Source: Kluyvera cryocrescens NBRC 102467
Lineage (GTDB): Bacteria > Pseudomonadota > Gammaproteobacteria > Enterobacterales > Enterobacteriaceae
Assembly: GCF_001571285.1 (NCBI RefSeq)
Contig: NZ_BCTM01000017.1
Coordinates: 61,610-125,609 of the forward strand
Length of the DNA stretch: 64,000 bases
Direction: 5' to 3'
Shown piece after piece: positions 40,761-49,008 of the stretch (its first letter is position 1; every line of letters starts with the position of its first letter). The notes beneath the pieces were generated by a model. It was not told the origin of the DNA. It ran no database searches and was given only the letters and a program-made list of their open reading frames with translations. Both the position numbers and the translations under genes were made by a program.

Positions 40761-41465
40761 ATGAAAGCTCCAATGCTCGTCTGCGCCGTTCTACCGTTAA
40801 TGTTACCTTTTGGCGTTATTGCGAATGAGAAAGCGGCCGGCACCGCCGACTACCTGAAGAAAATCAGCTTTCATTCTCCCAGTATGCCCGGATATCGCAC
40901 GGCGGATATCCTGACCTCTGGCTTCGTGGGGGCATCCGTCACCATGAGCAGTAATAGCAAATTTTTAAATCTTAATGACCTGACTTTTCGCGTGAGCCGT
41001 AATTGGCTGGAGGTAAAACCTCATCACGAAGGGCGGGTGACGCTGCGGATGGTCAGACAACCGAAGGCCGATGAAAGAGCAACAACGCTGGTGATCCACA
41101 ATCGTAAAACCGGGCAATCGCAGGCCTTTTCTTTTTATGTCAAAACCTGGCTGACGGGAGATGGCGTCATTGATGCCAATACCTCGCAGGCGCGTAAACA
41201 CTGTGAACGTCTCGGCGGAAAATTATTAACCACTCAGGCGTTCAGGGATCTTTCACGGCAATGGTTTGGCCTCAGCAGCGGTTATTTACGCGAGATGTAC
41301 CCAGGGGCCACGCTCTTTAATGCGCAGGCGCAGGCGGGAGACAGTTTCTGGGTTAATGAGGGGAAATCGGTTTACCTTCATACGGGGATTAAAAGCCATA
41401 CGCGTACCGTTAACACCCTTTGCCAGCATCAATATCCCGCGCTGCACCAGGAGACTCGTGGTTAA
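40761..41465 (+). CDS. Exported protein with a possible C-terminal lectin-like domain
   Basis: A 234-residue protein with a signal peptide (MKAPMLVCAVLPLMLPFGVIA). A beta-rich region at about 30-130 resembles an Ig-like module (ADILTSGFVGASVTMSSNSKF). The last ~95 residues have Cys148 (ARKHCERLGGKLLTTQAFRDL), an FWVNEG core and Cys221 (NTLCQHQYP). This is the spacing and flavour of the C-type-lectin-like caps of invasin/intimin proteins. It lacks a beta-barrel, so it would be periplasmic or secreted. Family assignment is an inference from motif spacing, not a match I can confirm. Confidence 0.65.
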   Translation: MKAPMLVCAVLPLMLPFGVIANEKAAGTADYLKKISFHSPSMPGYRTADILTSGFVGASVTMSSNSKFLNLNDLTFRVSRNWLEVKPHHEGRVTLRMVRQPKADERATTLVIHNRKTGQSQAFSFYVKTWLTGDGVIDANTSQARKHCERLGGKLLTTQAFRDLSRQWFGLSSGYLREMYPGATLFNAQAQAGDSFWVNEGKSVYLHTGIKSHTRTVNTLCQHQYPALHQETRG

Positions 41466-41702
41466 TTTCAGGAATAGACAAGACGCGGGGCGCCGCGTGG
41501 CAATGCAGTTTAATTAACATACGGCACGCATATAAAAGTGTGCCCGCCGCAGGCAATTCGTCTCTGCCAATGCGCAAGCGTTATCTTAGATCTCGGCACA
41601 ACATTGCGTCGCAGGAAGGCTGGGCTATGCTGAAAACGTGCCCTCAGTCTTTGGGGGGCCCTTTGCATAATAATGATAACGCTCTTGTGCCCGGTGGCGG
41701 AT

Positions 41703-43316
41703 ATGAACAGGATACTGCTCGCTGTTTTGACGTGTTTATTGATGTCATCTGTTTTCACCGCGCTGGCCGCGGAGCCCCGCCAGGATCCTAGCGAACAAGA
41801 GCGCGCTAGGACGGTATATATATTCCATCAGCCGATTGTCATGCTGCAGGCAACATTTGGCCTCACCACCCCAGAAGAGCGCGTGTTGCGCATTCGCAAT
41901 ACGCTGCGTCATTTCACCGAAGCCGATGTCCGCGAGCCACTGAAGATTGTACCGGTTAACCGCTATGGTCAGCCGGGCAGACTGATCGTCATGAATGGCA
42001 AACCGCTAATGCTGCTAACGCAGGGCGATCTGGATGAGGGGGATGACCTGACCCTGGATCAGGCCGCGCAGCGCGTCCTGGCGAGAATGGAAACCCAGCG
42101 TACGGCACTTCGCGACCAGTATGACAGCAGCAGGTTGGCCCTTTCGGCGTTGAAAACCGTCGCGGGACTGTTGGGCATGTTGCTGCTCTGGTATGGCGCA
42201 TACCGCTCCTGGCGCGGCGTCCGGCGTTTTTATCAGCGGCGGATTATTGAGAATCGCAGTTGGGTTCCCCTGAGCTGGCGGCGTTTTATCGGCGCAATTG
42301 AAACGCGACTCTACGCGCTGCTGATGATCTTGCTGGCTATTGTCGCGCTGTATGTTTGGCTGAGCTGGGCGTTTAGCCTGTTTCCCTGGACGCGCGTGTG
42401 GGGAGAATCATTGGGCGAGTGGTCTATCCGCGTCATCCGCGATATCGCCATGTCGATTGTCTCGGCTCTTCCTGGCCTAATGATTGTTCTCATCATTGTG
42501 GTGATTACCGCGTTCATCCTGAAACTCCTTAAAGTGATTCTCGACCAGGTGGCCGCGGGGCGATTACAGCTTCCCGGTATTCATCCAGAGACGGTCAGTG
42601 CTACCCGCAAGCTGATATCGGTGGTGGTATGGCTATTTGCACTTTCTGCCGCATATCCTTTCTTGCCTGGCGCAAACTCATTGGCGTTTAAAGGCATTAG
42701 CGTCTTCTTTGGCTTGATGCTGACATTAGGCTCGGCGGGCGTAATGAACCATGCCATGAGCGGGTTAGTACTGATTTACTCCCGCGCTTTACGGAAAGGA
42801 GACGTTATCCGAATTGCGGATAACGAAGGGCAGGTGAGCGAAATCGGTATGCTGGCGACCAAAATTATCACCCGCGAAAACTATGTAGTGACGGTGCCGA
42901 ATGCGGTCGTGGTGAGCGGAAAAATTACGAACCTTAGCGCGCAAAGCGCTGAGGGCGGCGTCAACCTGACGGTCAGCGTGACGATTGGTTACGACACCCC
43001 CTGGCGGCAGGTCCACGCCATGCTGGAGCTGGCCGCTAAACGGGCGAAGGGTATTGATCTTTCACAGCCGCCTTTGGTTCGCCAGTTGAGCCTGATGGAC
43101 TGGTATATTGCTTACGAGCTTCAGGTCAGGCTGGTGGTGGGGCAGTCTCTGGCCGATGCCCGTAACGAGTTGCATAGCAATATTCAGGATGTTTTTAATG
43201 AATTTGGCGTGCAGATTATGTCGCCGAATTTTGTCATGCAGCCCAAAGGTGCGGTGATGGTGGGGCGCGAAGATTGGTATCCCGCGCCAGCGGTACCGCC
43301 GGAAGCCAGCAAATGA
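41703..43316 (+). CDS. MscS-family mechanosensitive ion channel, large form
   Basis: A 537-residue inner-membrane channel. A signal sequence (MNRILLAVLTCLLMSSVFTALA) is followed by a periplasmic region of about 110 residues. Several helices come between about 145 and 330, then the MscS pore and beta domain (LGSAGVMNHAMSGLVLIYSRALRKGDVIRI, about 345-375, with VPNAVVVSGKITN) and the cytoplasmic domain. The glycine-poor pore helix differs from MscS itself. An upstream in-frame start at 41673 is less likely, as the signal peptide begins at 41703. It is distinct from the canonical mscS at the start of the window. Confidence 0.88.
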   Translation: MNRILLAVLTCLLMSSVFTALAAEPRQDPSEQERARTVYIFHQPIVMLQATFGLTTPEERVLRIRNTLRHFTEADVREPLKIVPVNRYGQPGRLIVMNGKPLMLLTQGDLDEGDDLTLDQAAQRVLARMETQRTALRDQYDSSRLALSALKTVAGLLGMLLLWYGAYRSWRGVRRFYQRRIIENRSWVPLSWRRFIGAIETRLYALLMILLAIVALYVWLSWAFSLFPWTRVWGESLGEWSIRVIRDIAMSIVSALPGLMIVLIIVVITAFILKLLKVILDQVAAGRLQLPGIHPETVSATRKLISVVVWLFALSAAYPFLPGANSLAFKGISVFFGLMLTLGSAGVMNHAMSGLVLIYSRALRKGDVIRIADNEGQVSEIGMLATKIITRENYVVTVPNAVVVSGKITNLSAQSAEGGVNLTVSVTIGYDTPWRQVHAMLELAAKRAKGIDLSQPPLVRQLSLMDWYIAYELQVRLVVGQSLADARNELHSNIQDVFNEFGVQIMSPNFVMQPKGAVMVGREDWYPAPAVPPEASK

Positions 43317-43611
43317 TGCAAGACGCTACCGTCATGATTGCCAGATGTATTGCAAGTTAGGGAAAATAATCGTTATCAATTTTAGTGGCTGATGTTGAAT
43401 AAAGAGTCCGTGTGTTGTGATACAGATAATAAATATCTAAAAAATAATAATCATGATGATTATGTGACAGCTAACTTTATTGGCGAACATATTGTTATTA
43501 TTCGTTAAAAACTACTATATATAAGAGTTTTTGCTGGGATTTCACCTATTGGGTTGAGGGTTAATATTTCCAGGAGTACAATCCGCCACTCGAATAAATT
43601 TGCCCATAAAA

Positions 43612-45135
43612 ATGTTTAGTCGATATAAAAACAACCTCGTTGTTCTTTTTTTCTTCACCGCGCTCTATCTTTATTCGCGTTTTTTATTACGCGCGACGGG
43701 AGATTGGCGTCCGGAAGTTGTTAATGTTCTGTTGTTAACCGGTCTCTGTTCTTTTCTTTTTACGGCGAAAAGAACATTTCTGATTACCATTCCGTTCTTA
43801 TTTATTCTGACGCTCTACGCACCGATTGGTCTGACGTACGGATACCCAACCTATCAGTATGTTGCATCATTGTTTGCCACTACCGTGGGCGAGTCGCTGG
43901 AATTTCTGCGATTAATTCCACTTAAGGCATATTTGTATACGGTGGTGCTGCTGGTTGCGCCTTTTATTCTCAATCGAATAGCCCTGCGCTTTAATATCAA
44001 ACCTTGTAACAACAAGCTGTTCATTTTGTCTTTTGCCGTCCTCTCATTCTGTTCTTCAGGGGCATTTTTGTTCTTAAGCGAAACAAAAGCATCGGTGGCG
44101 AAAGTGGAGAAAGAAAACAGTGAGCTTGAGAAATACGTCAACAGAAATGATTGGCAGACGGTTAAGCAAACCGGGAAAAATCAATACGATGACTACTATC
44201 TGGTGATCGGCGAAAGCGCCCGTCGTGACTACTTTCATACCTATGGATACCCGGTGAAGAATACACCGTTCCTCGACTCGACCAAGGGCGTTATTGTCAA
44301 TGGATTGGAATCTGCTGGAACTTATACAATTGGTTCACTGCGTTTAATGTTGACCTTGGGCGATACCGAAAAGTGGACGCCAAACTATAATCGCAATCTG
44401 ATTGGCTTAGCGAATAAAGCGGGTTTTAGCACCTACTGGATCTCAAATCAGGGACAATTTGGCCAGTGGGATACGCCAATATCAGCGATTGCCAAGAAAA
44501 GTGATAAAAGCTATTTCACCAAATTTCAGGGGTATAATGAGCGTAATATCCCTGATACAGCTATGCTGCGAATATTAAAGCCTATTATTAAACAAGAGAC
44601 AGCGAAGCGGCGTTTATTCGTGATTCATACCATGGGATCGCATCCGCATGCTTGCGATCGTATTGAAGGCATGAAAGACCCGATCACCGTAACCAATAAA
44701 GTCGATAGCTATATTGCGTGCTACGTTTCCAGCATCAAACAAACGGATATGTTCCTGGAAAATCTGCATCACGTTATTACACAAAATAACCATGGACGGA
44801 GTTTCTCGATGATTTATTTCTCCGATCATGGTATGGCTCATCGCGACGTTGACGGTGTGATTCAACTGAATAACAACTATGTCAGTAAATATCATCATGA
44901 TATTCCGCTGGTGAAAATATCATCGGACGATCGTGAGCGGAAAGTGATCTCTTCACAGAAGTCGGGTTTACTGTTTGTAAATGGGCTGGCTAGCTGGATG
45001 GGGATTCGCGCAGAGAAAATCCAACCTTACGATCTCTTTGATGGCGTTTCTGACACCAATGATTTTGGATTAAGCCAGCAGCCGTACAAAGTGGACGACC
45101 CGGCGATTGATATCTCAAGCGTATTAACGCAATAA
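43612..45135 (+). CDS. Phosphoethanolamine transferase (YbiP/EptA family)
   Basis: Inner-membrane sulfatase-fold enzyme expected to move phosphoethanolamine from phosphatidylethanolamine onto an envelope glycolipid or glucan. About five helices span residues 10-165, and the periplasmic catalytic domain follows. Metal and nucleophile motifs are GESARRDYFHTYGYP (about 205-219) with Thr in the SAGTYTIGSLRL region, MGSHPHACDR (about 345-354) and YFSDHGMAHRD (about 405-415). The acceptor cannot be told from sequence; resemblance is closer to YbiP than to EptA. Start choice is uncertain: ATG 43612 or TTG 43600, neither with a clear ribosome site. AT-rich relative to neighbours. Confidence 0.85.
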   Translation: MFSRYKNNLVVLFFFTALYLYSRFLLRATGDWRPEVVNVLLLTGLCSFLFTAKRTFLITIPFLFILTLYAPIGLTYGYPTYQYVASLFATTVGESLEFLRLIPLKAYLYTVVLLVAPFILNRIALRFNIKPCNNKLFILSFAVLSFCSSGAFLFLSETKASVAKVEKENSELEKYVNRNDWQTVKQTGKNQYDDYYLVIGESARRDYFHTYGYPVKNTPFLDSTKGVIVNGLESAGTYTIGSLRLMLTLGDTEKWTPNYNRNLIGLANKAGFSTYWISNQGQFGQWDTPISAIAKKSDKSYFTKFQGYNERNIPDTAMLRILKPIIKQETAKRRLFVIHTMGSHPHACDRIEGMKDPITVTNKVDSYIACYVSSIKQTDMFLENLHHVITQNNHGRSFSMIYFSDHGMAHRDVDGVIQLNNNYVSKYHHDIPLVKISSDDRERKVISSQKSGLLFVNGLASWMGIRAEKIQPYDLFDGVSDTNDFGLSQQPYKVDDPAIDISSVLTQ

Positions 45136-45145
45136 GAAAACCTGT

Positions 45146-45169
45146 GTGCCTCAGCTAAAACTGAGGCAC
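45146..45169. terminator. Two-way hairpin after the phosphoethanolamine transferase gene
   Basis: GTGCCTCAG (45146-45154) pairs with CTGAGGCAC (45161-45169) between the convergent transferase and DeoR genes. The minus side has a short T-rich tail. Confidence 0.6.
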
Positions 45170-45187
45170 TAGACTCGTACTATTGAA

Positions 45188-45940
45188 CTAAAAGATCACC
45201 GAAACGCGGTGCCGCGCTAATGCCTCGGCGAGTGGTTTATCCAGTTCGCTCTCCACAACCAGCGTGCTGGCGAGACTCAAATCACCGATAGCGAAAGCGG
45301 AGGCCGCGTTAATTTTCTCCTGCGAGGCCATCACAATGGTCTCTGAAGCCCTCAGGCTTAATAACCGCTTCACCCCCGCCTCCTCAAAACTCCCGGTCGT
45401 GAATCCGGCACTGTGGTGCACGCCCGTGACGCCCATAAAGTACAGGTCGGCATTGATACGATGGGCGGCTTCGGTCATGGCGGTCCCCATCGTGACCACC
45501 GAATGTTTGAACAGTGTGCCCCCCAGCAAAATGACCTCAATCGCCGGGTAGTCAATCAACCCGACGGCAATGTTTGGGCTGTGGGTGACGACGGTAAATG
45601 GCATCTCCTGCGGCAGCAGCTTAATCATCTCCGTTGTGGTTGTCCCCCCGTCAATGATAACCACCTGGCCTGGGCCAATCAGTGCAGCTGCTTTCTGTGC
45701 GACGCTTCGTTTTGCATCTATCTGCACGGTTTTTCTTGTTTCGAATGGCGCGATGGCTGCAGAAACCGGCAGCGCGCCGCCGTGTACCCGCTGCAGCAGA
45801 CCGGCTGCGGCCAGCTCACGGAGATCGCGACGGATAGAGTCTTCAGAAACGCTAAAACGCTGACTAAGTTCGGTTGAATGAACCTGTTTATCCCGGGCGA
45901 GTATCTCCAGAATATGCTGCTTTCTTTGGCTGGCTAACAT
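45188..45940 (-). CDS. DeoR-family transcriptional regulator
   Basis: A 250-residue repressor-type protein. The N-terminal helix-turn-helix is RKQHILEILARDKQVHSTELSQRFSVSEDSIRRDLRELAA-like (about 6-45). The DeoR C-terminal sensor domain has the phosphate-binding signature DGGTTTTEMIKLLP (about 97-110). Two adjacent Met codons follow an AGAGG site; the second (45940) has better spacing. It is divergent from the small DUF4406-like gene, and tandem repeats lie in between. The ligand is probably a phosphorylated sugar or nucleoside derivative, by family. Confidence 0.88.
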   Translation of the reverse strand: MLASQRKQHILEILARDKQVHSTELSQRFSVSEDSIRRDLRELAAAGLLQRVHGGALPVSAAIAPFETRKTVQIDAKRSVAQKAAALIGPGQVVIIDGGTTTTEMIKLLPQEMPFTVVTHSPNIAVGLIDYPAIEVILLGGTLFKHSVVTMGTAMTEAAHRINADLYFMGVTGVHHSAGFTTGSFEEAGVKRLLSLRASETIVMASQEKINAASAFAIGDLSLASTLVVESELDKPLAEALARHRVSVIF

Positions 45941-45970
45941 CATGCCCTCTTTGCGCGTTTGATCTTGAAT

Positions 45971-45990
45971 ATGCACGATTATGCATGATA
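45971..45990. promoter_or_regulatory. Tandem 10-bp repeat, candidate DeoR-type operator
   Basis: ATGCACGATT (45971-45980) is followed directly by ATGCATGATA (45981-45990), one helical turn apart. It lies in the 103-base gap between the DeoR gene and the divergent gene. DeoR-family repressors often bind direct repeats close to their own gene. Confidence 0.45.
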
Positions 45991-46043
45991 GGTTGGGCGC
46001 TGTCACCTGCAACAGAGAATAACAACACCTCAGGAGAGTACAA

Positions 46044-46412
46044 ATGAAGAGCATGATCGTATTGATTGCTGGTCCCGTTAGAAGTGGTACCAACGGTGAT
46101 GAGCGACAAATACATGAGAACCTGGCACGTATGGAGCAGGCCGCGCTGGCGGTCTATCGTAAGGGACATATTCCGGTGATTGGCGAATGGCTGGCGTTCC
46201 CGCTTTCGGCAGCGGCAGGCGCAAAGGTTATCGGCGATGAGATCAGCGAGGCGTTTCTTTATCCTGTCGCGCACCGGCTGTTGACGCGCTGTGATGCGGT
46301 TTTACGTATTGAAGGGGCATCGATCGGTGCGGATAACGATGTGCGTATTGCCCGTGAGCTTAAGCTGGCGATCTATTACACGCTTGACGATGTGCCGGAT
46401 AATGCGGCGTAA
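46044..46412 (+). CDS. DUF4406 / nucleoside deoxyribosyltransferase-like protein
   Basis: A 122-residue cytosolic protein. Its N-terminal strand and loop IVLIAGPVRSGTNGDERQIHENLARMEQ and the following GHIPVIGEWLAFPL resemble the nucleoside 2-deoxyribosyltransferase-like fold (DUF4406). A late LRIEGASIGADNDVRIARELKLAIY would complete the site. The catalytic Glu cannot be assigned with certainty. ATG 46044 follows CAGGAGAG. Divergent pairing with a DeoR regulator suggests a nucleoside or sugar-phosphate role, which remains an inference. Confidence 0.7.
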   Translation: MKSMIVLIAGPVRSGTNGDERQIHENLARMEQAALAVYRKGHIPVIGEWLAFPLSAAAGAKVIGDEISEAFLYPVAHRLLTRCDAVLRIEGASIGADNDVRIARELKLAIYYTLDDVPDNAA

Positions 46413-46416
46413 CAAA

Positions 46417-46449
46417 GAAAATGCGCATGCTCGTACATGAGCATGCGCG
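46417..46449 (-). terminator. Terminator of the SDR gene
   Basis: GCGCATGCTC (46423-46432) and GAGCATGCGC (46439-46448) form a 10-bp perfect stem. On the minus strand it follows the SDR stop and continues into ATTTTCTTTG. Confidence 0.75.
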
Positions 46450-46456
46450 AGATTCA

Positions 46457-47233
46457 TCAGCCGTTGCGTCCGGCCATTACGCCACCGTCGATATCCCAGA
46501 TAGCGCCGGTAACCCAGTCGGTTTTATCCGACAGTAAGAAGGCCACGGTTTCGGCGATGTCTTCTGCGGTTCCCACGCGGCCAATGGGATGGAAACTATC
46601 GAAGCTGGTCATCACTTCGCTGACATCATCTTTCGGGATGAAGCCTTCATAAATCGGCGTATGCACCACCGCCGGGGAGACCGCGTTGACGCGAATTCCG
46701 TTGCCGCCAAGTTCAATCGCCAGGTTTTTGGTGAACGCGTGCAGGCCGGCTTTCGCCATTGAGTAGGCGGAGGATGGGGTAGCCCCAATGGCCTGCTGTG
46801 CCCACATTGAACCGATATTGACGATAGCGCCCTTAATGCCCGCCGCCACCATGTTGCGCACCACGTCACGAGTAATAAAGAAGGTGGCGCGGTTAATGCT
46901 CATGTACATGTCGTAATCGGTGGCTTCATGTTCGGTGAACGGTTTCGGGAAGAATACGCCGGCAGCATTGACCAGCAGACTGATATCTTTATGTTTAGCA
47001 TTGACGGTTTCAGTGACCTGCTGCATACCGGCGTCGGTCATCAGATCGGCGACGATGATATCAACCTGCCCGTACCCGGAAAGCGTCCGGCGAGCTTGCT
47101 CCGCTTTTTCCTGACGATTGCCCACCAGTACGACGCTGCCGCCGTTTTGCAGAACTTTTTTCGCCGTCTCAAACCCCATACCGCTGGTGCCACCCACCAC
47201 TAACAGTTTTTTACCGGCAAAGAATGCGTTCAT
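46457..47233 (-). CDS. Short-chain dehydrogenase/reductase
   Basis: A 258-residue NAD(P)-dependent oxidoreductase of unknown substrate. It has the cofactor loop [14 protein letters not shown] (about 12-25), NAAG (about 88-91), a Ser in [10 protein letters not shown], and the catalytic Tyr-X3-Lys in [14 protein letters not shown]. The C-terminal [18 protein letters not shown] is typical of classical SDRs. ATG 47233 follows GAGGTTAACG. It is a single gene with its own terminator and is not obviously linked to the flanking genes. Confidence 0.9.
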   Translation of the reverse strand: MNAFFAGKKLLVVGGTSGMGFETAKKVLQNGGSVVLVGNRQEKAEQARRTLSGYGQVDIIVADLMTDAGMQQVTETVNAKHKDISLLVNAAGVFFPKPFTEHEATDYDMYMSINRATFFITRDVVRNMVAAGIKGAIVNIGSMWAQQAIGATPSSAYSMAKAGLHAFTKNLAIELGGNGIRVNAVSPAVVHTPIYEGFIPKDDVSEVMTSFDSFHPIGRVGTAEDIAETVAFLLSDKTDWVTGAIWDIDGGVMAGRNG

Positions 47234-47333
47234 CGTTAACCTCGTATGCAAAATAGAATCAAGCCGCGGTACGCCGCTTGTGATGGGGAGATAATGGCAG
47301 GGATGCGCGAGGCTGACGAATCAGAAGAAATAG

Positions 47334-47392
47334 CATCACGATAAAGAAAAACTTTCTCGTGATGAAATCCGCCCTCCATAAAGAAGGGCGAA
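47334..47392 (-). terminator. Two hairpins ending the topAI-methyltransferase transcript
   Basis: Just after the methyltransferase stop on the minus strand is a CGCCCT/AGGGCG hairpin (47370-47390). A longer ATCACGA/TCGTGAT stem (47335-47363) with AAAG/CTTT inside follows. The second is trailed by GCTATTTCTTC. Confidence 0.6.
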
Positions 47393-47399
47393 TAGGGGC

Positions 47400-48116
47400 T
47401 TATTGTGGCCGACGACCGCTTAGCGCAATGACGTTAAAGTAGCGCCCAGCGCCCGCATCCATGATCGGTACCATCGTCTCCTGGGCCATCGGGCACAGCA
47501 TGAATTCATCCCATGCCTGCTGGCAGCAGTCCATTTCTCGCAGGCTGAAATGTTGCAGCCCTGACTCTTTCAGCCACAGCGCGCGCCACCACGCGCAGGA
47601 GTAGAAATACCATTCTGGAGTCCAGAATGGTTTGACGATATCCGGCAGATTTTCCGGTGAATAGTCGCCGATAAATCCCGGTACAGCGACGGCAATTTGT
47701 CCACCGGGCTTTAGGTAGGGCAGCAGTTTTCCCAACATGACGTCATTGCCACCAAAGTATTGATAAGCATCGACGCTGACGATGAGATCGAAATACCCCT
47801 CGGCGAATGGGAGGGGCTGCGTGGCATCGACAAGCAGTGGAAATATCTGCTTCTCAAGCTTCAGCCCGGCAAAGCTCTGCGCATTTTCCGTGGGGGAAAT
47901 CCACAGGTCAGCGGCGAACACGGTCGCCGCATATTTTTCTGCCAGCAAAATCGAGGAGAGGCCTTTTCCGCAGCCAAGGTCGAGAATGCGCATATCCGGC
48001 TGGATATCCAGCCTTGCCGTCAGCTCTTCCATAATACGCATGGCGTTAGGCCCCATCATGCCTTCCTGGAGCAGAGCGGTGCTGTAGCTATCGGTAAAAG
48101 GAAAGTGTGTGGTCAT
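47400..48116 (-). CDS. Class I SAM-dependent methyltransferase
   Basis: A 238-residue cytosolic methyltransferase. The SAM-binding motif I is MRILDLGCGKGLSSILLAEKY (about 42-62, split here by residue positions). The acidic ribose contact is in VFAADLWISP, and motif IV-like FDLIVSVDAYQYFGG is present. The target is unknown; the fold resembles small-molecule methyltransferases such as those of the UbiE/cyclopropane group. ATG 48116 follows AAGGAGCC and lies 10 bases after the topAI stop, so both are on one mRNA. In E. coli the partner at this place is the acetyltransferase-like YjhQ. Confidence 0.87.
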   Translation of the reverse strand: MTTHFPFTDSYSTALLQEGMMGPNAMRIMEELTARLDIQPDMRILDLGCGKGLSSILLAEKYAATVFAADLWISPTENAQSFAGLKLEKQIFPLLVDATQPLPFAEGYFDLIVSVDAYQYFGGNDVMLGKLLPYLKPGGQIAVAVPGFIGDYSPENLPDIVKPFWTPEWYFYSCAWWRALWLKESGLQHFSLREMDCCQQAWDEFMLCPMAQETMVPIMDAGAGRYFNVIALSGRRPQ

Positions 48117-48126
48117 GATAGGCTCC

Positions 48127-48384
48127 TTAACGGTTATCCGTTTGGGCACGAACGTTATTCAGCCCGGTGGTATTGATACGGTAAGGCTGCCCATTGACGG
48201 ATTTAATCAATTTTTTGGTTTTGAGTTTTTTGAATACGCTGAGCGTGCAGTCGCTGAGCAAGAATCCTTCACGGCTGTAGCATTCAACGGAGGTGACGCG
48301 GCCTGAGCTATCGCGGACGTGCGCGATGCGGCCACCTTTGGCGAGAACGTGTAAGGTACGTTGTTCCTGGCGGGATAAATTCAT
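48127..48384 (-). CDS. topAI: Topoisomerase I inhibitor toxin TopAI (YjhX)
   Basis: An 85-residue UPF0386 protein, nearly identical to E. coli YjhX. It begins [20 protein letters not shown] and includes [37 protein letters not shown] and the same DNR end. In E. coli YjhX binds and inhibits DNA topoisomerase I and is countered by YjhQ. ATG 48384 has AGGTTCTTCAGT upstream. It is first in a two-gene unit with a methyltransferase; no yjhQ-like acetyltransferase is adjacent. Whether it acts as a toxin here is not shown by sequence. Confidence 0.92.
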   Translation of the reverse strand: MNLSRQEQRTLHVLAKGGRIAHVRDSSGRVTSVECYSREGFLLSDCTLSVFKKLKTKKLIKSVNGQPYRINTTGLNNVRAQTDNR

Positions 48385-48976
48385 ACTGAAGAACCTGTTT
48401 AATCATCATGTGCAAAAACGAGCCATCACCCGCAGGTGAAAGCGTAAGGTTTAAGCGCAGCGATAATCAGTCCGGCCTGAATAGGTCGGGTAGCTGATTA
48501 TCTGATGATGACATTCTCCAGCATGCAGGCCTCGAAGTGCGTAACAAAGAAATAACCGTACTACGATAACACGGATATTTTCTGCGATAACGATTTTGTC
48601 CTGAAAATGTGATCCAGAAAGGGACCGGATTTGCCATCTGGATCCGGCTGGAATGTGTATCAAATATGTATTTTAACTTAGGATTATTCTTCGGTTTTAT
48701 ATTGTTGTGATAGTTAATTATTAACCAAAAACAAATAACGGATGTTATCTTTTCCTCTTTATCATTGATTTTAAATGATTAATTTACCTATCTAAAGTTA
48801 TGTAAGCTTACTGTAAATTAACTTATGGTGTGATCCATGCCATTAATTTGACCCCGTCAAGTGCTATTAACTTGAACCTCATCACGTCATTTAACCTCAC
48901 CAGGCTTTGAAATAAATCTTTACGATCTTGATCACTAAAATATTTTTCTTAAAAAAATAAAATTCAGTTTCATAAA
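48385..48976. other. Long AT-rich intergenic region
   Basis: About 590 bases between topAI and the kdgM-type porin gene, holding both divergent promoters. It contains a short inverted repeat, TCAAGT (48857-48862) and ACTTGA (48870-48875). No coding frame or RNA is supported. The AT bias is typical of H-NS-bound porin control regions, which is an inference. Confidence 0.4.
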
Positions 48977-48995
48977 AATGAAACATGATTCCAAT
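48977..48995 (+). promoter_or_regulatory. Candidate KdgR operator
   Basis: AATGAAACATGATTCCAAT agrees at 17 of 19 positions with the published KdgR consensus AATRAAAYRYNRTTTYATT. It sits 14 bases before the porin start, where repressor binding would block expression. A second TTTCAT/ATGAAA repeat (48968-48983) overlaps it. Confidence 0.6.
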
Positions 48996-49008
48996 TGAGG
49001 GTTATTGA

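Noticed and set aside
43612..45135. Mobile colistin resistance (mcr) gene
   Set aside because: Motifs are closer to the chromosomal YbiP-like group and there is no mobile element nearby. Resistance cannot be inferred from sequence family alone.
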